NCBI GenBank assembly: GCA_019187665.1
Contig: JABARH010000032.1
Location: 1 to 36,217 of the forward strand
DNA from: Anaerolineales bacterium
Lineage (GTDB): Bacteria; Chloroflexota; Anaerolineae; Anaerolineales; Villigracilaceae
Direction of reading: 5' to 3'
DNA: 36,217 bases
The notes under the pieces are model-generated. The model did no database searches. It worked only from the letters and a program-made list of their open reading frames with translations, and had not been told where the DNA came from. The first letter of the stretch is position 1; each line of letters begins with the position of its first letter. Of this stretch, positions 28,168 to 36,217 are shown piece by piece. The position numbers and the translations under genes are program-made.

Positions 28168-29652
28168 TTAAACATTTTCATCACCCAATTCAACCAAGAT
28201 ACTGCGTAACTCAGCCATCGCGGCTTCGAGTTCGCCGAGAGCTTCTTCTGCCAGGGCTTCGGGTTCGGGCAGATCTTCGGCGGCGGTTTCCGAGTCATCT
28301 TTCAGCCAGGCGATGTCCAAATTGTCGCCGCGCTCAGCCACCCAGTCCCGTGTGAAGCGGCGGAAGCGTTCTGTTTCGGACCTCGCCCCCCGCTTCGACT
28401 TCGCTGTCGCTCCGCTCAGCGCGAAGGCAGAGTAAGTCGGCTTCTCCCCATAACATTCCTCAAACTCTTTGAAATGCCCGCGCGTCAACACCGTCTTCTT
28501 TCCAAAACTGGGCATGTTGGCGCGCAGGTCATAGACCCACACTTCCTTTGTGTTGCCCTTGTCGCTAGCGCCGCGCGCAAAGAACAGCACATTGGTCTTC
28601 ACGCCCTGCGCATAAAAGATGCCCGTGGGCAAACGCAGGATGGTATGCAGGTTGCACTTATCCATCAGGTCGCGGCGGATGTCGCGCCCCACATTGCTCT
28701 CGAACAACACGTTATCGGGCAGAACCACCGCGGCGCGCCCGCCAGGTTTCAGCCCGCGATAGATGTGTTGAAGGAACGCAAACTGCTTGTTGCTGGTGGC
28801 AAAGGTGAAATCCGTCCGCGTGGGCAAGCCGCCGCCCTTCTTCGTCCCAAACGGCGGGTTGGTGAGGATGAGCGTGGCTTTGGGCAGGGCTTCGCCCTCA
28901 GGCGAGAGCGTGTCGCCATAGCGGATGCCAGCCGCGGCGGGGTCTGAATCGAGTCCGTGCAGCATCAGGTTCATCAACGCCAGTCGGTGCGTATCCTGCA
29001 CGAACTCCATCCCATAAAACGTATCCCGATGATATTTGCGCTGTTTGGATTCCGCCCACGCGTCCGCGTCGCTGTGCTGGCGGATATAGCGATTGGCGGC
29101 GATCAGGAATCCGCCTGTGCCTGACGCGGGGTCTTGAATGATATCCTCCACCGACGGCTTCATCGCTTCGACCATGCTGTCGATCAGCGGACGCGGCGTG
29201 AAGTATTGTCCCGCCCCCGACTTTTTCTCGTTGGCGTTCTTTTCGAGCAAACCTTCGTATAGGTCGCCCATCCCTTCGCGGCGGGCGTTGTACCAATCCA
29301 ATTTGTCGATCTCTGTCACCAAAATCGAAAGCGTGGTGGGCTTCTTGATGAACGAACTGGCGTTGGCGAAGATCTCGCGCACCAACAGCGAGCCGTGTTC
29401 GCCCAAATGGATCAACAGCGAGCGATAAAACGTCAACCGCTCAGGCGCGCTCTTCGTTTCAAGGTCATCCCAACGATACCCGTCAGGCAATTGCTTCTCG
29501 GTGTTCGTCTCCTTCGCCATCTTGAGAAACAGCAAATAAGTCAACTCGGTGACGTATTGGTGAAACGTCACGCCGTCGTCTTTGAGCACGTTGCACAGAT
29601 TCCACAATTTGGCGACGATGTCTTGGGTTACATTTTGGGTGGCGAGGGTCAA
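28168..29652 (-). CDS. hsdM: Type I restriction-modification methyltransferase subunit
   Basis: An N6-adenine methyltransferase that works with HsdS to protect host DNA. Motif I is DPASGTGGF (174-182) and the catalytic motif IV is TNPPF (264-268). The N-terminal helical domain begins NVTQDIVAKLWNLCNVLKDD; GQYFTPRPLIDSMVEAM precedes motif I. The TTG at 29652 is preferred because AAAGGA lies 7 nt upstream of it; an in-frame GTG pair at 29668-29673 would add seven residues and start inside the repeat. Near residue 410-430 a stretch SGATAKSKRGARSETE appears to be translated repeat DNA, placed before RFRRFTRDWVAERGDNLDI. The order hsdR-hsdM-hsdS on one strand is a normal type I operon. Confidence 0.93.
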   Translation of the reverse strand: MTLATQNVTQDIVAKLWNLCNVLKDDGVTFHQYVTELTYLLFLKMAKETNTEKQLPDGYRWDDLETKSAPERLTFYRSLLIHLGEHGSLLVREIFANASSFIKKPTTLSILVTEIDKLDWYNARREGMGDLYEGLLEKNANEKKSGAGQYFTPRPLIDSMVEAMKPSVEDIIQDPASGTGGFLIAANRYIRQHSDADAWAESKQRKYHRDTFYGMEFVQDTHRLALMNLMLHGLDSDPAAAGIRYGDTLSPEGEALPKATLILTNPPFGTKKGGGLPTRTDFTFATSNKQFAFLQHIYRGLKPGGRAAVVLPDNVLFESNVGRDIRRDLMDKCNLHTILRLPTGIFYAQGVKTNVLFFARGASDKGNTKEVWVYDLRANMPSFGKKTVLTRGHFKEFEECYGEKPTYSAFALSGATAKSKRGARSETERFRRFTRDWVAERGDNLDIAWLKDDSETAAEDLPEPEALAEEALGELEAAMAELRSILVELGDENV

Positions 29653-29667
29653 TGAATTATCCTTTAT

Positions 29668-29741
29668 CACCACGAAGGGTCACGAAGGCACACAAAGGGA
29701 ATTTGGTTTTCCTTCGTGACACTTTGTGTCCTTTGTGGTTA
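29668..29741. repeat. 'caccacgaagg' inverted repeat between hsdR and hsdM
   Basis: CACCACGAAGGGTCACGAAG and ACACAAAG on the left pair with CCTTCGTGACACTTTGTGTC and CTTTGTGGTTAA on the right. It is made of degenerate short units like the other repeats in the window. The hsdR stop codon TAA (29739-29741) is read from the repeat end. Confidence 0.75.
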
Positions 29742-32700
29742 ATTTTTTTTATTCTTCCAAATCCAATCATTAAACATTTCCAACGTATCCGTCAATTGCC
29801 CATCGAACATTTTATCCAAGCGCGCGAACCCGCCGCCCTCGCGGGTGAATATCAAATCGGGGTCATCCAACGCGTCGCGGTCAACGATCATATTTGCCTT
29901 CGTCTGCGCGGCAATTTTCGTCAACCAATCGCGCTGGGGTTTGGTCCAATTCCGCGCCGAAACCATTTGCTGATACGCCCATTCCACGCGCTGTTCATAC
30001 GGAATCAACGGGTCGCCTGTGGCGATGTGCCGAATAAACCCGACGATGTGCGCGGCGATCTCCTGGTTGGTCATATCGCGCCATGCCACGGTCACATTCG
30101 TTTCGCTGAAACCCGCGCGTTCCAACTCCATCGCCAGTTCGCGCAACTGCTTGCGGGTCAATTCACGCGGGCGGGTCAACACCGTCACCAAGGCGGGGAT
30201 TGTGTCTCTGTTTGTTTCGATGAACGCCTTGAATTCATCCAGATAATCCTGCGGCTTCTTGCCCTCCCCATATCCATGCTCCGCCGCGATAAATGTATCA
30301 GGATGCTCGGAAATAAACATCGGTTTCAACGCGCCTTCATGCCGATCTAAAATCTCGCCCAAACGCTGGTTGTCCGTGAACCAGCCCGCCACTTCGTCTA
30401 TCGGCATGTTGCGTAACTTCTGAACAAACGCGTCCACCGAAACGCCCGCAATATCTTCAAAATCCTTTTTGGATGTCTCGCTCATATACCGTTTCTTGCG
30501 TTGGAATTTTGCCAGCAACTGGTCTTTGACCAATTCCCGTTCCGCTTCATCCCTGACCTTGATGATCTCGTCCACCAATTGGCTGAAACTAATCTTCGGG
30601 TCGACCACCACGGGCTGCATGGCGGTCATATCTTTGAGCGCGGCGTACAGTCCAACCGCGTCAAAGACACGGAACGTTTCTTTTCCAATTTCCTCGCACA
30701 AGCGCGTGGCGCGTCCGAGCATTTGGTCAAAGAGAATACGGCTGTTGACGCTTCGCAAAAACACAATGTTGCAGATTTCAGGAACGTCCACGCCTGTGGT
30801 CAGCAGGTCAACGGTTACGGCAATATTTGGATTGCGCTCGTTTTTATAACGGCGAATCAATTGCAAGGGCTGGTCGGCGCTTCCTGTGATTTTGAGGATG
30901 GCGTCATCATCCACACTGCCGTATTGTTTGGCAAACGCCTTCTTCAACAAATCAACAACCAGGTCCGCATGAATATCATTGGCGCAGAAGATCAAGGTCT
31001 TTTGGTTTGATTGCGGGTCAAGCTCGCGCGCGAGATATTCACAAACCACCCGATTGAATTCCTTTGTAATAACTTTGCGGTTGAAGGCGTCCACATTCAA
31101 CTTGATCTCGTCGGGCGCTTTGAACATCTCCAATTGATTGCGGCGCGGGTAGTATAACTTCACATCCTCGCCCGCCTTCCACTGGATGCCCGCCTGTGAA
31201 AGTTTGGTCTTGATTTGAATTGGCGGTTCGTGGTCAATGAGATACCCGTCAATCACGGCTTCACGGTAACTGTAATTGTAAACAGGCGCGCCAAAAATTT
31301 CAGTAGTGTGTAGCGCGGGAGTGGCGGTCAACCCGATCTTCACCGCGTCAAAATAATCGATCACTCGGCGATATTTGGAAACATAATCTTCAAAACTGCG
31401 GAAAGAGATTTCTGTATCGGAGAGTTCGCGGTCAAGCAAATAACCGCGATGGCACTCATCCACTACAATGCAGTCATATTGATCCACCGTAGGCGGGATT
31501 GTATTCTCGCTCGGATACAACAGCCGCTTGACCATTCCCTGTACCGTAGCGATATGCACCGCTGTTTCAGTCGCTGGCTTTTTCTCATCCAATTCCATTA
31601 CGCCAAATATATTGGCGAAAGACTGGATGGCGTCCATGCGGGTATCTTTGAAAGCGTTGGCGGCTTGCTCGCCCAGGGCTTCACGATCCACTAAAAATAA
31701 GATTCGTTTGAATCGCTTAACCTTCAGCAGGCGATAGATCAACGCAATACAGGTCTTGGTCTTGCCTGTGCCTGTCGCCATCGCAATGAGCATACTTCGC
31801 TCCCCATCGGCGATCTTATCTTCCACCGCGTGAATGGCGTCTTTCTGGTAATACCGCAATGGGAAACCAAACTCAAACGATTCGGCATCCAATTGCTTAT
31901 GCGCTTCCACTTCATCCCGCTTGAGTAGCGTCGTCAAGCCTTCAGGGGTATACCAACCATCCAAAGCATGGCTCAAATTGGCGGGTCGCCGCAGATCCAC
32001 AAACCAAATTCCACTCTGCGTTTCCATCTGTTTCAAATATGGGCGCCCATTGGAAGAAAAGGCAAACGGAATCGTATACTCACCCCATGCTCCGCCTGGC
32101 GATTGCATCTCACCGTCAAATGAAAAATCACGGCTATAGCGTTTCGCCTGTACTAATGCCGCAGAAACATCCACATTCTTACGTTTGGCTTCCACCACTG
32201 CAATCGGCATCAACCCGATGAACAACACATAATCTGCGGGTCCGCTGGCAGTGGGGTACTCCGCAATCGCAAGATTCCTGCCACGCTCAGGTCGTGTCCC
32301 TTTATTATGGCGCAAGTTGACCGTGTCAGCTTCCCAGCCTGCGCTGCGCAATTGCGCGTCGATCAACTGGCGGGTCTGCGCCTCATCCAGGTACACAGAC
32401 TGGCTGGCTGTTCTTGAAGCCCTTCGATACTTGTCAAAAGTCTTGGTTTGTTTTCTCTTGGATTTATCCTGCTGTTGATCGAGAAATTCGTCCACTTGCA
32501 GGTTGGCTTTTTCAGTTTGTTCAGCAAGGCGCTCTCGCTCTTTCGCCAACGTATCGGCTCCCATCAACGAAGGTTGAACAAAAGCCTCCGCTTGGAAATC
32601 CTCTTTCAGAAACGCGCGCTGAAACCAAATCCCCAACTGCCAGCCCATCTTGAGTATGTTCAGCGCAGTCGGCTGATCCCCTTGATTATCGTGACTCGCC

Positions 32701-32996
32701 GCGTTCCCTGCTCTTCGAATCTCGCCAAACAACTGGTAGAGTTCCTGCGTCAACACGCTTTCGTCTCGCAAACGGCGCAACAATTCGTATTGGCTTTCCT
32801 CTTTATCCGTTTGATATAGCCCCATCTGTGTGGCAACATGCTTTGCCAACAACTCCCCAAACTGCCGCATCTTGATCAGGCTGGTGTTTGGGTCATCCTC
32901 CAGATACCTCTCCGCAAGCATGCCCAAACGCACAAGCTGTCCGTCACAGGCTTGTAAGTGGGAAAAATTGGAAGAGGGGATGATGTTTGTTGACAT
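29739..32996 (-). CDS. hsdR: Type I restriction-modification restriction/translocase subunit
   Basis: A 1085-aa HsdR that translocates and cuts unmodified DNA. Domains in order: an N-terminal DUF4145-like helical region (about 1-130, ELYQLFGEIRRAGNAASHDN); a PD-(D/E)xK nuclease (D255, and E269-A-K271 in VVEAKRKNVD); a superfamily 2 helicase with ATGTGKT (407-413), VVDECH (511-516), LTATPALHTTEIFG and the motif VI region LGRATRLCEE; and a C-terminal EcoEI-type R region. Length and architecture match the EcoEI-like class. The N-terminal ATG is at 32996. The last codons, KNKKN then TAA, run into the inserted repeat, so the natural C terminus may have been slightly changed. Confidence 0.94.
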   Translation of the reverse strand: MSTNIIPSSNFSHLQACDGQLVRLGMLAERYLEDDPNTSLIKMRQFGELLAKHVATQMGLYQTDKEESQYELLRRLRDESVLTQELYQLFGEIRRAGNAASHDNQGDQPTALNILKMGWQLGIWFQRAFLKEDFQAEAFVQPSLMGADTLAKERERLAEQTEKANLQVDEFLDQQQDKSKRKQTKTFDKYRRASRTASQSVYLDEAQTRQLIDAQLRSAGWEADTVNLRHNKGTRPERGRNLAIAEYPTASGPADYVLFIGLMPIAVVEAKRKNVDVSAALVQAKRYSRDFSFDGEMQSPGGAWGEYTIPFAFSSNGRPYLKQMETQSGIWFVDLRRPANLSHALDGWYTPEGLTTLLKRDEVEAHKQLDAESFEFGFPLRYYQKDAIHAVEDKIADGERSMLIAMATGTGKTKTCIALIYRLLKVKRFKRILFLVDREALGEQAANAFKDTRMDAIQSFANIFGVMELDEKKPATETAVHIATVQGMVKRLLYPSENTIPPTVDQYDCIVVDECHRGYLLDRELSDTEISFRSFEDYVSKYRRVIDYFDAVKIGLTATPALHTTEIFGAPVYNYSYREAVIDGYLIDHEPPIQIKTKLSQAGIQWKAGEDVKLYYPRRNQLEMFKAPDEIKLNVDAFNRKVITKEFNRVVCEYLARELDPQSNQKTLIFCANDIHADLVVDLLKKAFAKQYGSVDDDAILKITGSADQPLQLIRRYKNERNPNIAVTVDLLTTGVDVPEICNIVFLRSVNSRILFDQMLGRATRLCEEIGKETFRVFDAVGLYAALKDMTAMQPVVVDPKISFSQLVDEIIKVRDEAERELVKDQLLAKFQRKKRYMSETSKKDFEDIAGVSVDAFVQKLRNMPIDEVAGWFTDNQRLGEILDRHEGALKPMFISEHPDTFIAAEHGYGEGKKPQDYLDEFKAFIETNRDTIPALVTVLTRPRELTRKQLRELAMELERAGFSETNVTVAWRDMTNQEIAAHIVGFIRHIATGDPLIPYEQRVEWAYQQMVSARNWTKPQRDWLTKIAAQTKANMIVDRDALDDPDLIFTREGGGFARLDKMFDGQLTDTLEMFNDWIWKNKKN

Positions 32997-33048
32997 AGTG
33001 ATCGAGAGGTAATTATCCCATCATAAACCAATTAATTTTACAACACTT

Positions 33049-33878
33049 TTATGTCAAAACGACTGCATCCCCGGCGCGCCAACGCTCAACAGCAAATGCG
33101 CGTCGGAAGTCATGCGGTGATGGGACGGGGACACCGGCTTGGGCAGCCCGCCGTCGCAACATCATTCGTAGACCAGTCTCGGTCAACCTTTCCCCGGACC
33201 CGCTCACCCACAGGGCAGGATTATAGTCTTTACGGTCTTTTATATATCTTCGCAACATCTGGCGTGATTTATCTCCAAGATACACGTTACGTGGCTTCCT
33301 CCCTTTTCCTGAACGAATGAGGATCATCCCTGTGATGGGATCAACATCATCCATGTTCAAGGACAAAAATTCCGCCAGGCGCATGCCAGTATCCAGCCAT
33401 ACCAAGAGCGACGCCTTATCGCGCGCGTCGGAGAGTTTTCCCCGCTTGCAGGTTTCCAGCATGGTCTTGATCGTTTCGATACTTACCGGATCCAGTGGTT
33501 CGAGAGGCACGAAGGGCGCGTCAACCTTGTTGATCGGGTTGCGCCAGTTCTCCGGCTCGGTTTCGCGTTCATACCACTTCAAAAAGGTTTTGACGGAACG
33601 ATAATAGCAATGAACTCCAGCGGGACGATGCCCATTTTCATCGAGTGAGATCAGGAATTGACGGATCATGTCGGCACTAATCTGGCTTACGTTGGCTACA
33701 TTGTTTTCCAAGCAGAACCTGGCAAAGGTATTGAGTTTCTTGCTGTAAAACTCGATGGTGCCGCCGGCAAGATTGCGGGAACGGCAGCATGCAGGTAAAT
33801 GCCGATCCACTTTCGCAGATCGTCAGTCTGGTAGATTTCCAGGTTGGGAGATTTGGTGAGAAAGGTGTTTGTTTCCAT
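33049..33878 (-). pseudogene. Tyrosine recombinase/integrase, frameshifted and truncated
   Basis: The minus frame ending at 33049 shows most of a tyrosine recombinase: an N-terminal core-binding domain (GGTIEFYSKKLNTFARFCLE), the first catalytic Arg in LDTGMRLAEFLSLNMDDVDP, a strand with Lys (RSGKGRKPRNVYLG) and HDFRRAFA with His and Arg. The protein stops 14 residues later, before the catalytic Tyr. The true N terminus (METNTFLTKSPNLEIYQTDD, LRKWIGIYLHA) lies in another frame from 33878 and joins after a frameshift near 33780. It is therefore doubly broken. It lies just upstream of hsdR and may be the integrase that once moved this block; its att sites cannot be shown. Confidence 0.75.
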
Positions 33879-34062
33879 TCAGTGGGCGCAAGAATATCTG
33901 AAGGGAGGCAGGGGATGGGGATTGGCGTCGGTAATTTTTCGATATTTTTACAAAGGGGCACTCTTTCCAGATTTCTCACAACTGCTTCAGCTGACTCTGG
34001 CTGGGAAACATCCATAATTAACTTACGGTAAAATCCATCCCGAATAGATGATAGAGGCAAAG

Positions 34063-35886
34063 ATGGCATTACCCAAAATCACAGAAAGCATGATTCGCGC
34101 AGGGGCGAGCCCGGAAAGTTTTCGGCGCGGCAAGGAATATTTTGAGGAAGGCGCGATCTCGAATACCGCCATTCAAGACACTGTGTTGAGCGGCGAATGC
34201 GCTGGCACATATTCGCCCTATTATCGGGCGCAAGCGGAACTGGATGAGGCGGGCATTGCCGATGCATCCTGTACGTGCCTCTACGAATATGGCGGCTACT
34301 GCAAACACATCGTTGCCCTGTTGCTCGCCTACTTGCATCATCCAAAATCATTCACCATGCGCAAAACGCTTGAGGAACTTCTAGCCGATCTGGATCGTGA
34401 CGATCTCACCGCGATATTAACCAAAATGATCCAAGAACAGCCCGACCTGTATGATCGGATCGAAGCCATGACAGCTGTCCCTTCGAAATCCAAAAAGAAG
34501 CGCAGGAAAAAAGTGGATATCGAAGTCTATCGCCGCCGTATTCTCAGCATCGCCCACAGCTTGGATGGCATGAGAATGTCGGAAGCGTACTGGCATGTGG
34601 GCGGACTGGCGAATCAATTGCGCGAAGTGCAGGAATCCGCCATGAAATTCCTGGATGCTGGAGAAGCCGAATCCGCGCTTGAAATTCTCCTTGTATTACT
34701 GGAAGAGTCCAGCCGGGGCATTGAATATATTGACGACTCGGACGGCGAATTGGGCGGTTTTGTGGGCGATCTGGGCCCGTCGTTGGCTGAAGCCATTTTG
34801 AGCATGGAACTCAGCCAGGTCGAACGGGATAGACTGGCGCGCAGACTGGAAAAGTTGATCGATTACGCCGGCGATTATGGGATGGAAGGCAACTTGGATA
34901 TTGCCGTTCAAGCCGCGAAGTATGGCTGGGGAGATGTCCCTAAAAAGATGGAATCTGTTCGAAGAATAGCCTCAAAATTTAATGAGGACGAAGAACCGGA
35001 TGATTGGGATGAAGACAAGGATTGGGACGAGGAAGACGACGATGAGTTCAGTAAATGGGGTCTTCCTATTATGTCGGGCATCGATGATCTCACTGAAGCC
35101 AAATTGAACGTGCTGGATCGGCAGGGACGCGCCGAAGAATATCTTGCCCTGTGCAAGAAAGAAGAACGTCATCTGCGTTATGCCCTCAAACTGTGCGATC
35201 TCAAGCAAACAGTGGATGCGGTGAAATACGCCAAAAAGCATCTGACCACTGCCGAAGAGACTCTAGAAGTAGCCCGTCGCTTGCGAGAGTTGCGCCTCGT
35301 AGCTGAGGCTATTGAAGTCGGTGAACACGGCATAAAACTGAAAGGATCAAAAGCAGGGCTAGGAGAATGGCTGGGACCTGTGGAAGAGGCGCAAGGACGG
35401 ACAAAACAAGCGCTGACAGCCTGGTTGGCTGCATTTGTTGAGCATCCATCGCTGGAAACTTATAAGACGATCAAGCGATTGGCTGGTTCAGGCTGGAGAA
35501 GTTTGCGCCCGGAGGCGATGGCAAAACTTCGCAAGTCGTATGACAAGCAGGTTTTGGCAGAAGTACATTTGCTGGAAGAAGAGTGGGATGAGGCAATCCA
35601 AGTAGCCGAGGGACGCGACGTATGGTATCCCGTTGTCGAAACAGTGGCTGATGGGGTTATGCAGCATCGTCCAGAATGGGTTGCCAAGATCAGTTTGAAG
35701 CACGCGGAACGCCTGATGTCTGAGGCCAAAAGCAAGAATTACCCAATTGCTACGGCTTGGCTCAAACGCGTGAAACAAGCTTACAAACTGCTTGGAAAAA
35801 CGGATGAATGGAAGGACTATTTGGAAGAAACTAGGGGAAAATACAAGCGGAGGCCGGCATTGCAAAACCAACTAACACGATTGTAG
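34063..35886 (+). CDS. SWIM zinc-finger protein with long helical repeat region
   Basis: A 607-aa protein. The N-terminal SWIM finger has C70-x-C72-x7-C80-x-H82 (CTCLYEYGGYCKH), a zinc site that binds DNA or protein, preceded by the usual lead (SFRRGKEYFEEGAI). An acidic linker (about 305-335, EDEEPDDWDEDKDWDEEDDD) divides the protein. The second half is helical and TPR-like (EYLALCKKEERHLRYALKLC; AEETLEVARRLRELRLVAEA). Start 34063 is preferred over 34048 because GAGG lies at 34053-34056. No SNF2 helicase partner, common for SWIM proteins, is next to it. Function unknown; a nucleic-acid-bound scaffold is plausible. Confidence 0.85.
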   Translation: MALPKITESMIRAGASPESFRRGKEYFEEGAISNTAIQDTVLSGECAGTYSPYYRAQAELDEAGIADASCTCLYEYGGYCKHIVALLLAYLHHPKSFTMRKTLEELLADLDRDDLTAILTKMIQEQPDLYDRIEAMTAVPSKSKKKRRKKVDIEVYRRRILSIAHSLDGMRMSEAYWHVGGLANQLREVQESAMKFLDAGEAESALEILLVLLEESSRGIEYIDDSDGELGGFVGDLGPSLAEAILSMELSQVERDRLARRLEKLIDYAGDYGMEGNLDIAVQAAKYGWGDVPKKMESVRRIASKFNEDEEPDDWDEDKDWDEEDDDEFSKWGLPIMSGIDDLTEAKLNVLDRQGRAEEYLALCKKEERHLRYALKLCDLKQTVDAVKYAKKHLTTAEETLEVARRLRELRLVAEAIEVGEHGIKLKGSKAGLGEWLGPVEEAQGRTKQALTAWLAAFVEHPSLETYKTIKRLAGSGWRSLRPEAMAKLRKSYDKQVLAEVHLLEEEWDEAIQVAEGRDVWYPVVETVADGVMQHRPEWVAKISLKHAERLMSEAKSKNYPIATAWLKRVKQAYKLLGKTDEWKDYLEETRGKYKRRPALQNQLTRL

Positions 35887-35900
35887 TTAGGCTGGTATTT

Positions 35901-35921
35901 GCTGGTTTTCGATAAACCAGC
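35901..35921. terminator. Possible terminator after the SWIM gene
   Basis: GCTGGTTT (35901-35908) pairs with AAACCAGC (35914-35921) around TCGAT. No T-run follows, so termination is uncertain. Confidence 0.4.
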
Positions 35922-36121
35922 GATGCAAATGATTGCCCTTTTCCTAAAAGTGTTTTTGGATAATTCGGTTTGTCCTCGGCTAGTTCAGGCAATGAACAGG
36001 CAAGAATTTTCCTGCCAAAGATTTTGGAATGCAAATTCATTGCGCCTCATGTATAAAAAGATACGAATTCCGTAATAATGTATACATAAAGAGAGGATTC
36101 GGTAATTCGTTTTGAGAAAGG
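35922..36121. other. AT-rich gap without recognised gene
   Basis: Nothing convincing is coded here. TGTATACA (about 36078-36085) is a short palindrome. Confidence 0.35.
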
Positions 36122-36180
36122 AGGGCCTTGGCAGGAAGTAGAATAGGTTATCCATACCACTACGACCCAACCGAGGCCCT
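36122..36180. repeat. Inverted repeat at the window edge
   Basis: AGGGCCT with TGG near 36122-36131 pairs with CCG and AGGCCCT near 36171-36180, with a long centre. It lies directly before a possible start codon at 36181 and could be a leader structure or the end of an insertion sequence; the window stops too early to tell. Confidence 0.4.
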
Positions 36181-36217
36181 ATGTCCGATTGTACAACGCT
36201 TTCGAGAACAGAGAGCA
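36181..36217 (+). CDS. Possible start of a gene, cut by the window end
   Basis: An open frame, MSDCTTLSRTES, starts at 36181 with GAGG at 36174-36177 and runs off the window. Twelve residues are too few to name it; a transposase following the inverted repeat is one possibility. Confidence 0.25.
   Translation, partial: MSDCTTLSRTES

Noticed and set aside
29652..31010. Plus-strand frames of 232 and 169 aa
   Set aside because: Antisense to hsdR, which has complete motifs on the other strand.

Overview
The window reads as chromosome from a Chloroflexota bacterium, probably of the Anaerolineae (inference). The flanks are GC-rich, palindromic and short-period repeats fill many gaps, and the gene mix (AMP nucleosidase, heme O synthase, Crp/Fnr regulator, polytopic membrane proteins, SWIM protein) fits that group. 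No rRNA gene, intact tRNA or CRISPR array was found.

Region A (1-13.5 kb) is a GC-rich block on the + strand. It holds the end of a Crp/Fnr regulator, a cupin, a membrane protein with His-rich helices, a cytochrome b561, an AMP nucleosidase, a 6-TM protein, a 502-aa membrane protein with a heme-protein-like His pattern, a NirV-like (SUMF1/FGE) lipoprotein, heme O synthase (ctaB), a paralogue of the 6-TM protein, another membrane protein, PepD dipeptidase and a CPBP protease. The set suggests membrane heme/redox or NOx handling under Crp/Fnr control; several inverted repeats resembling Crp/Fnr operators lie before the gene at 5033. The block is riddled with repeats: two MITE-like elements with 15-bp terminal inverted repeats and 9-bp target duplications, small palindromes with base-pair covariation, octamer and heptamer arrays, and repeats inserted in frame inside two genes. 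Two identical 42-bp copies of the 3' half of a tRNA-Met(CAU), each broken in the anticodon loop, lie at 3.2 and 13.55 kb.

Region B (13.6-25.9 kb) is an apparently more AT-rich accessory block and the best candidate for an undescribed system. In order on the + strand: a 4-TM sensor-like membrane protein; a P-loop ATPase ending in an OmpR/PhoB-type winged helix; a related P-loop ATPase; a STAND-like ATPase; a 988-aa STAND ATPase with helical/TPR repeats; a radical SAM/SPASM maturase with an RRE-like domain and an N-terminal Cys-rich doublet; and a small 2-TM coiled-coil protein. Tandem 11-bp direct repeats (TGTGAGAAAAT type) precede each of the three apparent transcription units and are candidate targets of the winged helix.

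Region C (25.9-33.9 kb, - strand) is a type I restriction-modification operon (hsdR, hsdM, hsdS) followed by a frameshifted AlbA_2/Schlafen-like membrane gene. Different palindromic repeats sit in the hsdR/hsdM and hsdM/hsdS junctions. A degenerate tyrosine recombinase (frameshifted, lacking its catalytic Tyr end) lies upstream. Region D holds a SWIM zinc-finger protein and, at the window edge, a hairpin with the possible start of another gene.
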